57,910 nucleotides of DNA from Gracilibacillus lacisalsi DSM 19029 (GTDB taxonomy: Bacteria; Bacillota; Bacilli; Bacillales; Amphibacillaceae), in NCBI RefSeq assembly GCF_000377765.1, contig NZ_KB898683.1, positions 1 through 57,910 on the forward strand. The letters are read 5' to 3'. Below are positions 29,295 through 39,343 of this stretch, piece after piece; the stretch's first letter is position 1, and the number at the start of each line of letters is the position of its first letter. Position numbers and translations under genes: made by a program. The notes under the pieces were generated by a model. The model searched no databases and was not told where the DNA came from. It saw only the letters and a list, made by a program, of their open reading frames with translations.

Positions 29295-32200
29295 CTACGC
29301 TACAGGTGTTTGTTTCATCTCATTTAATGTCTGGATAAATTCCTCTAAAATCTCATATCGCTTGATGTATTGGGACTTATCAAAGCGGAACTCCACTTTT
29401 AACTTTCGATTCTCCGTCCCTAACTGAATTAGCCTGCCATACTGATTGGCAAATTCAAATAATTTCGCACCATCCAGTTCTTGGCTTCTCTCTTCTTCTA
29501 CTATTACTTCTATTTTTTGTTTTCGTTCTGTGATCGCTTCGATTCGTTCCTTCTTGGACATCATTTTTAGTGTCGATACGTGGAAAAGATTTTCGACTTC
29601 TTCTGGGTAATCGCCAAAACGATCAATTAGTTCATCTCGTAAATCATGAACATCTTCTTGTGAATAAATAGCCTGGAACCGTTTATACATATCAATCTTC
29701 TGTTTCTCATCTGGTATATATTGATCTGGAATATAGGCATCAATTTTTAAGTCTAACTCCACTTCAAAAGGCTGTACTTCTTCGACAGCTTTGCCTTGTT
29801 TCTTCGCTTCAACAGCTTCGTTCAACATCTGGGAATACATATCGAAACCGACAGAGTCGATAAAGCCGTGCTGCTGAGCACCTAAGATATTCCCAGCACC
29901 TCGAATAGATAAGTCGCGCATAGCAATCTTAAACCCTGAGCCTAATTCCGTGAACTCTTTAATTGCCTGTAACCTCTTTTCAGAAACTTCCGTTAGAATT
30001 TTATCTTGCTGATATGTGAAATAAGCATAAGCAACACGATTAGAACGCCCTACCCGACCACGCAATTGGTATAACTGGCTTAACCCCATACGATCGGCAT
30101 CATAAACGATTAAGGTATTGACATTAGGGATGTCTACCCCTGTTTCAATAATCGTTGTACTCACTAATACGTCTGCTTCACCTTCTAAAAAGGAAAACAT
30201 CACATTCTCTAGTTCCGATTCATTCATCTGGCCATGGGCAACAGTTACCCGGGCATCTTCTACTAATGCTTGGATGTCTTGGGCAATTTTATCGATAGAC
30301 TCCACTCTATTATATAAAAAGAATACTTGACCGCCTCTGGATAACTCACGTTCAATCGCTTCCCTTACTAAAGGCGCATTATACTCCATGACATAGGTCT
30401 GAATCGGGAAACGATTCTCTGGTGGTGTTTCAATCACCGATAAATCACGCACTCCTAGCATTGACATATGCAGTGTTCTTGGTATTGGTGTAGCGGTTAA
30501 CGTTAATACATCGACATTCGTTTTTAATTGCTTGATTTTCTCTTTATGTTTTACACCGAAACGTTGCTCTTCATCAACAATTAGCAGTCCCAACTCCTTA
30601 TAGCTAACATCTTTGGATAATAATCGATGGGTCCCAATCACAATATCTACTGTGCCATTTTTTAAGCCTTTTAATGTTTCTGTTTGTTGTTTTCTTGTTC
30701 GAAAACGGCTTAATAAACCAATATTAATTGGGTAATCCTGGAACCTTTCCATTACCGTTTCATAATGCTGCTGCGCTAAAATGGTTGTCGGAACCAATAT
30801 CGCCACTTGTTTACCATCGGCGATTGCCTTAAAAGCTGCACGAATGGCAACCTCTGTTTTACCGTAACCTACATCTCCACAAAGAAGGCGATCCATTGGT
30901 TGTTCTTTCTCCATATCTTGCTTAATTTCTTCGATACAACGTAATTGATCCTCTGTTTCCTGATATGGGAACGAAGCTTCAAAATCCCGCTGCATTTCAG
31001 TATCAGGTGAAAAAGCATAGCCTTTAGCAGCTTCTCTTTCAGCGTATAACTTCATCAAGTCATCTGCAATGTCCTCCACTTTGGATTGTACTTTGCTTTT
31101 GACCTTCTTCCAATCATTACCACCTAACCGGTATAATTTAGGCTCTTTACCTTCTGAACCAACATACTTCTGCACCAAATCTATTTGATCTATCGGTACG
31201 AAAAGCTTATCGTCCCCTGAATATTTAACAAGCATAAAATCTTTATGCAAGCCATTCACTTCTAATGTTTCAATACCTATATATCGACCGATACCATGAT
31301 TTGCATGTACGACATAGTCACCAACTTGTAATTCTTGATAACTTTTAATCCGCTCAGCATTCGATATTTTTTGTTTGCGTTTTTTTCTAGTGGTTTTTTG
31401 TTTAAACAACTCATTTTCAGTTATAACGGCAATTTTATGCATCGGTAATTCAAAGCCACCACTAATATTGCCAATGGTAATTACAGGATGCTGCACCGGT
31501 AAATTTGGTAAGGTCTCACTTATCGTGGCACTCATCTGATAATCTTCCAGAACAGATTGTATTTTTTCCATTCTACTTTGATTTGGTGCCAAAATAATAA
31601 CGGAGAATTCCCCTTTATGCCAACGGTCCATTTCGTTTTCTAATAAATTCATTTGCCCATGAAATTGTTGCATTGCCCGACATGAAAGATTCACAATATT
31701 CGTTGGATTTGTATTTGGAATATGACGTAAAAAGACCGAAAGATATAACCGCTGCTGCTTCATATTGTTCCAAACTTCATTCCAATCGAACGATAACCTA
31801 GAATCACCGACAGCTTTACCTCTTTGCAAATTATCTTTGAGCCATTCTTGCTCTTCGTTATCCAAATGAGAGGCGGTTTCCTGAATCCTACTCATTTCAT
31901 CCAATATAATAAATCCGTCTTCTGGTAAATAATCTAGTAAACTATAGTTATCATCGTAGAAAAACGCAGCATATTTTCTTATTTCTTGAAAACGTTCACA
32001 ATGGTTTAGACGATCTATGTCCGCCGTAATCGTCTCCGTAAGAACTTGCTTATCAGATTTATTCTTAACCTTTTTCACCGTTTTGTTAAGTGACTGTTCT
32101 AGTTTTTGACCTGCAGCTACTAGGTCACTATCCTTTAATAACAATTCTGTCGTAGGTACAATTGTAACCTGCTCTTGCTTCTCCAGTGAGCGCTGTGATT

Positions 32201-32828
32201 CGGCATCATAGTAACGAATCGAATCAATTTCATCGTCAAATAATTCAATCCGAAGTGGTTGTTCTTCTGTTATAGGATAGATGTCTAAAATTCCACCACG
32301 CAAACTAAACTCCCCAGGGCTTGAAGCCATATCCCGGCGAAGATAACCCATCTCAACTAAATATTCTAAGGTTTGATCGATGTCAATAATCTGCTCGAGT
32401 TCGAAATGAAGTTGGTATGTTTGCCAATACTCCACAGGCGGCAGCATCCGCTTTAAAGCTGCTACTGGCGCTATTAAAATGGCATTATCAGTATTAAGCC
32501 AATTGATCAGTGCAGTGATTCGTTGGCTTAATAATTCCGGACTTGCGACCGCTAGTTCAGAAGCAAGCAGCTCATTAACGGGATAAAGATACACATTTTT
32601 CTCTTGCGAAAACTCTAACATATCTTCATATAATTGTTGTGCTTGTGTTAATTGATGGGTAACAATTAATGTTTTCTTGTGAGTAGCTTCTTGTATCAGG
32701 GTTGTAAACATACTTCTGGCAGATCCAGATAACCCCGAGACTAATTGTTCTTTCAAACCGGATTCGACCCCATTAATAATGGAATAGACATCATCCCGGT
32801 TTTGTAAGTATCGTTTTATTTCATACAT
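29295..32828 (-). CDS. mfd: Transcription-repair coupling factor Mfd
   Basis: Removes stalled RNA polymerase and recruits UvrA. The ATG at 32828 (MYEIKRYLQNRDD) follows AGGGGGAGCATT and gives 1177 residues, the same as B. subtilis Mfd. The frame extends 30 codons up into the mfd-fin gap without a ribosome site. N-terminal UvrB-like modules (about 1-350), the CarD-like RNA polymerase interaction domain (YVVHANHGIGRYIG, about 495-570), the helicase core with GDVGYGKTE (Walker A) and DEEQRFG, and the C-terminal TRCF domain are all present. Confidence 0.97.
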   Translation of the reverse strand: MYEIKRYLQNRDDVYSIINGVESGLKEQLVSGLSGSARSMFTTLIQEATHKKTLIVTHQLTQAQQLYEDMLEFSQEKNVYLYPVNELLASELAVASPELLSQRITALINWLNTDNAILIAPVAALKRMLPPVEYWQTYQLHFELEQIIDIDQTLEYLVEMGYLRRDMASSPGEFSLRGGILDIYPITEEQPLRIELFDDEIDSIRYYDAESQRSLEKQEQVTIVPTTELLLKDSDLVAAGQKLEQSLNKTVKKVKNKSDKQVLTETITADIDRLNHCERFQEIRKYAAFFYDDNYSLLDYLPEDGFIILDEMSRIQETASHLDNEEQEWLKDNLQRGKAVGDSRLSFDWNEVWNNMKQQRLYLSVFLRHIPNTNPTNIVNLSCRAMQQFHGQMNLLENEMDRWHKGEFSVIILAPNQSRMEKIQSVLEDYQMSATISETLPNLPVQHPVITIGNISGGFELPMHKIAVITENELFKQKTTRKKRKQKISNAERIKSYQELQVGDYVVHANHGIGRYIGIETLEVNGLHKDFMLVKYSGDDKLFVPIDQIDLVQKYVGSEGKEPKLYRLGGNDWKKVKSKVQSKVEDIADDLMKLYAEREAAKGYAFSPDTEMQRDFEASFPYQETEDQLRCIEEIKQDMEKEQPMDRLLCGDVGYGKTEVAIRAAFKAIADGKQVAILVPTTILAQQHYETVMERFQDYPINIGLLSRFRTRKQQTETLKGLKNGTVDIVIGTHRLLSKDVSYKELGLLIVDEEQRFGVKHKEKIKQLKTNVDVLTLTATPIPRTLHMSMLGVRDLSVIETPPENRFPIQTYVMEYNAPLVREAIERELSRGGQVFFLYNRVESIDKIAQDIQALVEDARVTVAHGQMNESELENVMFSFLEGEADVLVSTTIIETGVDIPNVNTLIVYDADRMGLSQLYQLRGRVGRSNRVAYAYFTYQQDKILTEVSEKRLQAIKEFTELGSGFKIAMRDLSIRGAGNILGAQQHGFIDSVGFDMYSQMLNEAVEAKKQGKAVEEVQPFEVELDLKIDAYIPDQYIPDEKQKIDMYKRFQAIYSQEDVHDLRDELIDRFGDYPEEVENLFHVSTLKMMSKKERIEAITERKQKIEVIVEEERSQELDGAKLFEFANQYGRLIQLGTENRKLKVEFRFDKSQYIKRYEILEEFIQTLNEMKQTPVA

Positions 32829-32954
32829 AATGCTCCCCCTAAATACCTTAAAACTAATATATGTTGATTTCTTCAATAATTGCCAAAACGCACAAAAATG
32901 CTTTGGTGAACATACCAAAGCTTATTGTGTAATTAAAGGAGAGTTGAGGTTATC

Positions 32955-33188
32955 CTATTGAATAAAATAATCTAACTCATGGTACTGTGGATTTTGATCT
33001 AATAACTGTTGGCAATTTTCACAAATAGATTGTAGTGTAACGGTCTGATCTTGCTGATAATTCATCAGTTGGTTCTTTTCCTCTGTCGATAATACATTCC
33101 AACCTATCTTTTCTAAATCCAACATCTGTGGCCTCAATCTTCCGATTTCCGTACCACAATGTTTACACGTATATAACAAAGTCATCAT
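32955..33188 (-). CDS. fin: Anti-sigma-F factor Fin (YabK)
   Basis: A 77-residue zinc-ribbon type protein with two CxxC pairs (CKHC at residues 8-11, CENC near 57-60). In B. subtilis Fin antagonises sigma-F to allow the switch to sigma-G in the forespore. The end NPQYHELDYFIQ is diagnostic of the family. AAGGAGGCGTGA precedes two adjacent ATGs (33188, 33185), and either could serve. A sigma-F promoter lies upstream, which fits feedback control. Confidence 0.92.
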   Translation of the reverse strand: MMTLLYTCKHCGTEIGRLRPQMLDLEKIGWNVLSTEEKNQLMNYQQDQTVTLQSICENCQQLLDQNPQYHELDYFIQ

Positions 33189-33226
33189 TCACGCCTCCTT
33201 ATCAGAAAGCTATAGTAATTAGTTGT

Positions 33227-33256
33227 TATTTTACCCGATAAAGGTAAAAACTATAC
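33227..33256 (-). promoter_or_regulatory. fin sigma-F promoter
   Basis: The minus strand reads GTATA, 15 bases, GGGTAAAATA, matching the sigma-F pattern GYATA / GGnnAnAnTA at every defined position. It is about 40 bases upstream of fin. The remaining gap to pth (33257-33372) shows nothing else I recognise. Confidence 0.8.
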
Positions 33257-33372
33257 TTGATGATGACTTATTTATATTTTAGATGTTAGCCGTCGACGTA
33301 GTGAATGTTCAAATGTACAAATTGATAAGAATGCTAAGACTTTGCTAGTTCTTGGCGATAAGTCCTGTTATT

Positions 33373-33930
33373 CTAATTATACTCATTCATTACTTTTGGA
33401 AATGGCTGTTTTAGCCACGCTTCCAATGCATCAGCTGCATGATCAATCGACTGTTTTAATATGTCCTGATCCTCTTCATCAAATTTTCCAAGAACATAAT
33501 CAATCACAGACATCGGACTATCTGGTCTGCCGATACCAAAACGTAATCGATTAAATTGCTTTGTTCCTAATTGATCAATACAAGAGCGAACACCATTATG
33601 GCCACCATGTCCACCAGTTTGCCGTAACTTAATTTTACCCAATGGTAAATCCAAATCATCATAGACAACGGTCACTTCGTCTGGTTGAAGATTATAAAAG
33701 TCCATTAATGGCCGGAGTGATTCACCAGACAAGTTCATAAAGGTTTGCGGTTGGAGTAATATCACTTTATCTCCTCCAACAGATTCAATCGCAAAATGTC
33801 CTTTAAATTTACTTTTATTTAATGTCCAACCATGACGCTCCAGTAGTTCGTCGATTACCATAAAGCCGACATTATGTCTTGTTTGCTGATATTTAATGCC
33901 TGGATTTCCTAAACCTACGATACATTTCAT
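33373..33930 (-). CDS. pth: Peptidyl-tRNA hydrolase
   Basis: Recycles peptidyl-tRNA released from ribosomes. The ATG at 33930 (MKCIVGLGNPGIKYQ) follows AAAGGAAG and gives 185 residues. The frame continues 33 codons up, but that part crosses the ctc terminator and is not coding. The active-site elements GLGNPG (N8), TRHNVGF with the catalytic histidine at about residue 20, and FNRLRFGIGRP are present. It precedes fin-mfd, as in B. subtilis. Confidence 0.97.
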   Translation of the reverse strand: MKCIVGLGNPGIKYQQTRHNVGFMVIDELLERHGWTLNKSKFKGHFAIESVGGDKVILLQPQTFMNLSGESLRPLMDFYNLQPDEVTVVYDDLDLPLGKIKLRQTGGHGGHNGVRSCIDQLGTKQFNRLRFGIGRPDSPMSVIDYVLGKFDEEDQDILKQSIDHAADALEAWLKQPFPKVMNEYN

Positions 33931-33978
33931 AGCATAAAGACTTCCTTTACCTATTTTTTCTTCCTTATAGTTTAACAT

Positions 33979-34020
33979 AAAAAACGGTGAAAAGACGCAA
34001 CTTTTGATAGTTGCGTCTTG
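33979..34020 (-). terminator. ctc terminator
   Basis: The minus strand has AAGACGCAAC, an 8-base loop, GTTGCGTCTT. A second U-rich patch (CCGTTTTTTA) follows about 10 bases on. It lies between ctc and the pth start. Confidence 0.85.
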
Positions 34021-34086
34021 ATTATTCATAAGAAATTTACAAAAGTGATGTCTAGCTCCAACCGGTTTACCCTTCGCATTTGTCTT

Positions 34087-34725
34087 TTATTCTTCACTGT
34101 CTCCGTGTTCTTTTTTATCCCCTTCAATAACTTCTGGTTCTGCCGGTTCATCTACAGCGGAGTCTTCTGCAGGTTCTTCGTCTGGAACTAAGATAGAAAC
34201 AATAGTTGTTCCCTCATCTTCTAGGATGTCATAATTTCTTCCTACTTTTAAATCTGAAACTAAGATGCTATCCCCTACAGCTAAATCTGAAACATCGATT
34301 GTAATCTGCTCAGGAATATCTTTAGGTTTTGCTCTAATAGACAAATCATATAATGGTTGTTGTAGAACGCCGCCTTCTTTAGCACCTATTGCTTCACCTT
34401 CTAACACTATTGGAACTTGTACATCCATTTCTTCTTTCATGTTAACAGCATAAAAGTCTGCATGTACTAATTCATCTCTTAATGGATCAATTTGATAATC
34501 ATGCAGCATTACATCAACTGCATCACCATCTACTTGTAATGAGATGATCGCATTTTTACCTTCATCTCTTACTGTTTTTAATAATTCAATACTTTCTACT
34601 GCCACTGTTTTTGGTTCTACTTGATAACCATAAATAATCGCTGGTACTTCTCCTGCTGATCTAATTGCTCTTGTATTAGAAGTTTTTAAATTCTCTCTTT
34701 TTTTCGCTTGCAAAGTTGCTGCCAA
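34087..34725 (-). CDS. ctc: Ribosomal protein L25/TL5, general stress protein Ctc
   Basis: Binds 5S rRNA in the large subunit and is a stress-induced L25 in Bacillus. I chose a TTG start at 34725 (AATLQAKKREN) with GGAGG 8 bases upstream, which gives 212 residues. The open frame runs 30 codons further up through the promoter and is not coding there. The N-terminal L25 domain (about 1-95, RSAGEVPAIIYGYQV) and the C-terminal TL5 beta domain (about 96-180) are followed by an acidic tail rich in E and P. Confidence 0.93.
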   Translation of the reverse strand: MAATLQAKKRENLKTSNTRAIRSAGEVPAIIYGYQVEPKTVAVESIELLKTVRDEGKNAIISLQVDGDAVDVMLHDYQIDPLRDELVHADFYAVNMKEEMDVQVPIVLEGEAIGAKEGGVLQQPLYDLSIRAKPKDIPEQITIDVSDLAVGDSILVSDLKVGRNYDILEDEGTTIVSILVPDEEPAEDSAVDEPAEPEVIEGDKKEHGDSEE

Positions 34726-34764
34726 AATAATCACCCTCCATAGAAAATAACTGATATTACTATA

Positions 34765-34790
34765 TTTCCCTCGAGTGTGACAGGCTAAAC
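34765..34790 (-). promoter_or_regulatory. ctc sigma-B promoter
   Basis: The minus strand reads GTTTAG, 14 bases, GGGAAA, close to the sigma-B consensus GTTTAA / GGGTAT or GGGAAA. It sits between prs and ctc. ctc of B. subtilis is a classic sigma-B gene. Confidence 0.78.
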
Positions 34791-34807
34791 CTCTTTTTTC
34801 AGAAAAC

Positions 34808-35755
34808 TTAATCAAATAGTATACTTACAGATTGACGTTCATGTACACGAATAATCGCTTCACTAATTAAAGGCGCTACAGATAATTGCGTTACCTTATC
34901 GATTTGTTTTTCTTCTTGTAATGGAATACTATTCGTTACTACTAATTCTTTAATTTTTGAATTCTCGATTCTTTCGATTGCAGGTCCTGATAATACTGGA
35001 TGGGTACAACAAGCATAGACATCTGTTGCTCCATTTTCAATTAAAGCATTTGCTCCTAATGTAATGGTTCCTGCTGTATCGATAATATCATCGATTAGAA
35101 TCGCTGTTCTTCCCTCGATATTACCTACTATATTCATCACTTCTGCAACATTTGGACGCGGTCTGCGTTTATCAATGATTGCAATTGGTGCTTTCAGTCT
35201 ATCCGCTAATTGTCTTGCACGCGTTACCCCTCCGTGATCAGGTGACACTACCACGATATCTTCTAGACCTTTCTTGCTCCAATAGCTAGATAAAATCGGA
35301 ACACCGACTAACTGATCAACTGGAATATCAAAGAACCCTTGAATTTGTGGTGCATGTAAATCCAACGTGATTACTCTGGTAGCACCAGCTGTTTGCAGTA
35401 AGTCTGCAATTAATTTCGCTGTAATTGGCTCACGTGCGCGTGCTTTACGGTCTTGTCTGGCATATCCATAGTAAGGCATCACAATATTAATCGACTTTGC
35501 TGATGCTCTTTTTAATGCATCGATCATAATCAATAGCTCCATGATATGCTGATTACCTGGTTCACAAGTAGACTGCACAACATATACATCACAACCTCGG
35601 ATACTTTCCTCTATATTTATTTGAATCTCACCATCACTAAATTTTGTTACCGAGCTTTTTCCTAACTCCACCCCAATATTGGCTGCAATCTCTTCCGCTA
35701 GGCTTGGATTCGAGTTTAATGTAAATACTTTTAAGGATGAATCCTTATAGGACAT
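34808..35755 (-). CDS. prs: Ribose-phosphate pyrophosphokinase
   Basis: Makes PRPP from ribose 5-phosphate and ATP for nucleotide, His and Trp synthesis. The 315 residues include the class I motifs [23 protein letters not shown], the flexible loop [16 protein letters not shown], and the PRPP site [13 protein letters not shown] near 213-225. It is co-transcribed with glmU (28 bases apart). Confidence 0.98.
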   Translation of the reverse strand: MSYKDSSLKVFTLNSNPSLAEEIAANIGVELGKSSVTKFSDGEIQINIEESIRGCDVYVVQSTCEPGNQHIMELLIMIDALKRASAKSINIVMPYYGYARQDRKARAREPITAKLIADLLQTAGATRVITLDLHAPQIQGFFDIPVDQLVGVPILSSYWSKKGLEDIVVVSPDHGGVTRARQLADRLKAPIAIIDKRRPRPNVAEVMNIVGNIEGRTAILIDDIIDTAGTITLGANALIENGATDVYACCTHPVLSGPAIERIENSKIKELVVTNSIPLQEEKQIDKVTQLSVAPLISEAIIRVHERQSVSILFD

Positions 35756-35783
35756 TTGTATACCTCCATGTGATTTTTAATAA

Positions 35784-37148
35784 TTATTTATATTTCTTTG
35801 CGTACTGCTCTTTGTTGACTTGTTTTGCTCGGCCAATCGATAATGCATCACCTGGTACATCTTGATTGATCGTAGAACCTGCTGCAACTAATGCTCCCTT
35901 ACCAATCGTAACTGGTGCGATTAAGTTAGCATTACACCCGATAAAAGCATCATCTTCTATCGTTGTTTTAAATTTATTCTTCCCGTCATAATTAACTGTA
36001 ATCGCTCCACATCCAATATTTACACCACTTCCGATTTCTGCATCGCCAATATAGCTGAGGTGTGGAACCTTACTTTTATTATCTATCTTTGACTTTTTAA
36101 TTTCAACAAAATTACCTACTTTTACATCGTTACCAATCGATGCATCCGGACGAATATGTGCGAAAGGTCCAATTTGAACGCGCTGACCAATATAGCTTGA
36201 TGTTGCAACGCTATGACGAAGTACTGTATTCGCTCCAATATGGCAATCATTCACTTCTGAATTCGGTCCAATTACAGCTTCATCTTCTATGGTTGTGTTT
36301 CCTTTTAATACACAACCAGGCTCAATTACAACATCTGATCCGATTGTTACATCTGTACCTATGTAAGTATTGGTAGGGTCTATAAGCGTTACACCATTTC
36401 TCATATGTTGCTCATTAATACGTTTTTTCATAAGTATTTCTGCTTGGGATAATGCAACTCGATCATTAACACCAATTGTTTCTTCAAAATTATCTGTCTG
36501 ATAAGCTGCTACTTTTCGGCCTTCTGCTTGTGCGATTTCGATCACATCTGGTAAATAATACTCGCCTTGGGCATTATCATTAGATACCTTCTTTAGTGCT
36601 TCAAATAACCATTCATTATCAAAGCAATATGTGCCAGTATTGATCTCTTGAATCGCTTTTTCCTCTTCTGTCGCATCTTTTTGTTCTACAATTTTGCTAA
36701 CTTGATTATTTGCATTTCTTACTATTCTTCCGTATCCAGCAGGTTCCTCTGCATTTGCAGTTAAAATAGTAACAGCAGCACGTTCCTGCTCATGGTGGTT
36801 CAATACAGCTTGTATGGTGTTTTTCGTTAATAATGGTGTATCACCGCAAACTACAATGGTAGTACCTTTTTTATTTGCTAGGTATTTTTCAGCTTGCTGT
36901 ACAGCATGCCCTGTTCCTAACTGTTCTTCCTGAATAACAAATTCGCTTGTTTGTCCTAATTGTTCCTGTACTTTCTCAGCTCCAAAACCAACAACAGTTG
37001 TTATACTAGCAAGATCTAATCCATTCAATTGATCAACCACATGTTGTACCATTGGTTTTCCTAAAACAGGATGAAGAACTTTATATAATTTAGATTTCAT
37101 TCTTGTTCCTTTTCCTGCAGCTAAAACAATTGCATACCGATTTGACAA
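35784..37148 (-). CDS. glmU: Bifunctional GlmU (GlcN-1-P acetyltransferase / GlcNAc-1-P uridyltransferase)
   Basis: Makes UDP-GlcNAc for peptidoglycan. A TTG start at 37148 ([16 protein letters not shown]) has GGAGG 7 bases upstream and gives 454 residues. The ATG 8 codons up has no ribosome site. The N-terminal pyrophosphorylase domain has [11 protein letters not shown] (about 9-19). The C-terminal left-handed beta helix of hexapeptide repeats runs from about 250 onward, with acetyltransferase residues in NFVEIKKS and [14 protein letters not shown]. Confidence 0.97.
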   Translation of the reverse strand: MSNRYAIVLAAGKGTRMKSKLYKVLHPVLGKPMVQHVVDQLNGLDLASITTVVGFGAEKVQEQLGQTSEFVIQEEQLGTGHAVQQAEKYLANKKGTTIVVCGDTPLLTKNTIQAVLNHHEQERAAVTILTANAEEPAGYGRIVRNANNQVSKIVEQKDATEEEKAIQEINTGTYCFDNEWLFEALKKVSNDNAQGEYYLPDVIEIAQAEGRKVAAYQTDNFEETIGVNDRVALSQAEILMKKRINEQHMRNGVTLIDPTNTYIGTDVTIGSDVVIEPGCVLKGNTTIEDEAVIGPNSEVNDCHIGANTVLRHSVATSSYIGQRVQIGPFAHIRPDASIGNDVKVGNFVEIKKSKIDNKSKVPHLSYIGDAEIGSGVNIGCGAITVNYDGKNKFKTTIEDDAFIGCNANLIAPVTIGKGALVAAGSTINQDVPGDALSIGRAKQVNKEQYAKKYK

Positions 37149-37238
37149 GGTTGTCCCTCCGTTCCACTTCACTTCTTATATATTTATGTAAAATATGTAA
37201 AAAAGGGTGTGCTTTTGTACAATAATATCCCAATTATG

Positions 37239-37267
37239 AATATATACGAAAACAAACGTATTTTCAA
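37239..37267 (-). promoter_or_regulatory. glmU-prs promoter (sigma-A)
   Basis: The minus strand has TTGAAA (37262-37267), 17 bases, TATATT (37239-37244), about 90 bases before glmU. The AT-rich stretch 37268-37364 up to repeat element 6 shows nothing else. Confidence 0.65.
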
Positions 37268-37364
37268 TAAAGATGGCATAATTTAAATAACTATAATATG
37301 GCAACATTTTAATATTGATGGCTCAGTGATAATAAATAATTAAAATTGTAATAATGAAGTCGAT

Positions 37365-37927
37365 ATAAACTGCGAGATAATTAGATGTGCGTTCACCTAA
37401 GAGATAATTTTGAAATATATCGTGATGATAACTACCACTCCGGCTGCCCACTTCCCTTTCCGTGGGGTTTGCCCTTCAGCTAACTTTTTCGAGCAAAAAA
37501 CCCTCGAAAAAGTGGATCTTCAGGCCAAACAATTCCCTCAGGAGTGAAAGTGGGCGGCCTTCGTTAAGATATGCTCCACAACACTTATCCGAAATCAGCT
37601 AGTCGATTTCTCCACCATATGTAGCGTAGGGTACGACTATGCTTAAGGGGCATTCACACCCAATTAGTACTGTAATAAAACAGAAAAATTTAGTCCCATG
37701 AGTTCATTTTTTTCTATAAATCAGAGAACAAAAATAGCGTAGGCAGAATACGGAGACTCCTGTGGGAACTCACGCGAGCCGAAGACCCCACAGGAAAGCG
37801 ACTTTTGCTTTCCGAGGAGGCTAAGGCCGTGCCCATGGAAAGCGCAGTATTCTGCCGGAGCGAATGACAACACTTCTCAAAATAACAGATCGAAAGAGAG
37901 CAATTCCTTCGTTACTGCGCAGTTTAT
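37365..37927 (+). repeat. TIR-bounded hairpin element, copy 6 (hybrid modules)
   Basis: The left end ATAAACTGCGAGATAA is shortened against other copies, and the right end TTACTGCGCAGTTTAT (37912-37927) is intact. The left module (37442-37559) is type A. The right module (37742-37857) has the GGCAGAATAC / GTATTCTGCC outer stem, but the alternative core GCCGAAGACCCCACAGGAAAGC seen in copy 5. This element therefore combines the two core types. It lies between glmU and the spoVG terminator. Confidence 0.86.
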
Positions 37928-37965
37928 GGATTATGTGCAGATATTTTATGTATACGATGACAAAA

Positions 37966-38004
37966 ATAAAAAGCCTAATCAATGTTATTGATTAGGCTTT
38001 TTTT
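37966..38004 (-). terminator. spoVG terminator
   Basis: A hairpin AAAAAGCCTAATCAAT / ATTGATTAGGCTTTTTTT directly after the spoVG stop. It is U-rich on both strands. Confidence 0.94.
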
Positions 38005-38013
38005 ACCCTTGTT

Positions 38014-38304
38014 TTAAGAAGCTCCTGCTTCTTCATACTCTACTTCAGCTTCTCCAGCACGATGATACTCTTCTAAAACAGCATCTTGAATTTTTGCTCT
38101 AGTACCAGAGTTAATTGGGTGTGCAATATCCCTAAATTCACCATCCGGCGTACGTTTAGAAGGCATTGCTACAAACATCCCATTATTCCCATCAATCACT
38201 CGAATATCATGCACCACAAATTCATGATCTAATGTAATGGATGCGATAGCTCGCATTCTTCCATCGGTATTCACGCGGCGTAATCTTACGTCAGTTACTT
38301 CCAC
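38014..38304 (-). CDS. spoVG: Septation/RNA-binding regulator SpoVG
   Basis: A 96-residue SpoVG ([57 protein letters not shown]). It affects sporulation septation in Bacillus and binds nucleic acid in other Firmicutes. The sigma-H promoter upstream matches its known control. In B. subtilis ridA (yabJ) lies between purR and spoVG. Here the purR-spoVG gap is only 166 bases and has no gene. Confidence 0.97.
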   Translation of the reverse strand: MEVTDVRLRRVNTDGRMRAIASITLDHEFVVHDIRVIDGNNGMFVAMPSKRTPDGEFRDIAHPINSGTRAKIQDAVLEEYHRAGEAEVEYEEAGAS

Positions 38305-38345
38305 TATGTTTCACCACCTTTTCCCTTTTTAAGAACTTATTATCT

Positions 38346-38374
38346 TAATTCAACAAATTTTTTAAAATTCCTGC
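38346..38374 (-). promoter_or_regulatory. spoVG sigma-H promoter
   Basis: The minus strand reads GCAGGAATT (38366-38374), 11 bases, GTTGAATTA (38346-38354). This matches RnAGGAWWW / RnnGAATWW fully. The very AT-rich stretch 38375-38450 upstream resembles the AbrB-bound AT box described for B. subtilis spoVG. AbrB binding here is inference. Confidence 0.85.
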
Positions 38375-38470
38375 TTAATTTTTAAAAAATATTATCTTTT
38401 TAAGAAAATTTTCTTATAATAGGTGGTGAGTGACATAATTCGATATAATTAGACCTTTTTACACAATCCG

Positions 38471-39289
38471 TTAGTACTGATCAAAGTAGTTTCCTTTTAT
38501 TACCTCTATTTGTTTACTATTAGAATCCACGTTTTTAATTTGCAATAAAGAAGTATAATCATCTACTACACGATCTTCTTCTTCGTCCTCAGCCTCTGCT
38601 AGTACTCCAATCGCCTTCACATTGGCATCAAATTCTTGCAGTAAGTTTTTCATACCGTTAATCGTACCACCAGCCTTCATAAAATCATCGATGATACAAA
38701 CATTTTCACCAGGCTTCAGGCTGCGCTTAGATAACACCATCGTCTGAATTTTTTTAGAAGAGCCCGATACATAGTTGATACTTACAGTTGAACCTTCCGT
38801 CACTTTCGGGTCACGACGAACAATGACTACTGGAACATTTAAAAATGAAGCTACTGCATAGGCTAATGGAATCCCTTTCGTTGCTACCGTTACAATGGAA
38901 TCAATGTTTAATCCTGCAAATCGAGAAGCAAATAGCCTACCAACATCTCTAACAGTACTAGGTGTGCCTAAAATATCGCTCATAAACAAATAACCGCCAG
39001 GCAAAATCCGATTTGGATCTTCCAGCTCTTCACATAACTTATTGATCATGGATTCACTATTATTTAATGAAACATTAGGCACATATTTTACTCCACCAGC
39101 AGCACCGGAAATAGATTCTAAATAACCAATCCCATCTTCTTTAAACATGTGGTTGATAATGGACAAATCTTCACTAATCGAAGACTTAGCAGCACCATAT
39201 GTATCAGAGAAAAAAGGAAGAGAGATTAATTCCATTGGATGTTCAACTAAATAATTGGTCATCGCAACTAGACGATCACTTCTTTTCAT
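38471..39289 (-). CDS. purR: Purine operon repressor PurR
   Basis: A PRPP-responsive repressor of purine genes. The 272 residues consist of an N-terminal winged helix (about 1-75, MKRSDRLVAMTNYLVEHPME) and a phosphoribosyltransferase-like domain with the PRPP motif VCIIDDFMKAGGT. It follows ispE at a 54-base distance, the same order as B. subtilis. Confidence 0.97.
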   Translation of the reverse strand: MKRSDRLVAMTNYLVEHPMELISLPFFSDTYGAAKSSISEDLSIINHMFKEDGIGYLESISGAAGGVKYVPNVSLNNSESMINKLCEELEDPNRILPGGYLFMSDILGTPSTVRDVGRLFASRFAGLNIDSIVTVATKGIPLAYAVASFLNVPVVIVRRDPKVTEGSTVSINYVSGSSKKIQTMVLSKRSLKPGENVCIIDDFMKAGGTINGMKNLLQEFDANVKAIGVLAEAEDEEEDRVVDDYTSLLQIKNVDSNSKQIEVIKGNYFDQY

Positions 39290-39301
39290 TACTACACCCC
39301 A

Positions 39302-39314
39302 AAATCCGAATATT
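39302..39314 (+). promoter_or_regulatory. Possible PurBox before purR
   Basis: AAATCCGAATATT matches the PurBox AWWWCCGAACWWT at 12 of 13 positions and lies 12 bases upstream of purR. PurR of B. subtilis is autoregulated through paired boxes. I see only one box, so this is tentative. Confidence 0.35.
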
Positions 39315-39343
39315 TTGTGGTAAATATAACATTTTATACGTGT

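Noticed and set aside
33931-34029. N-terminal extension of Pth to 218 residues
   Set aside because: The added codons cross the ctc terminator hairpin, and the normal start with AAAGGAAG is at 33930.
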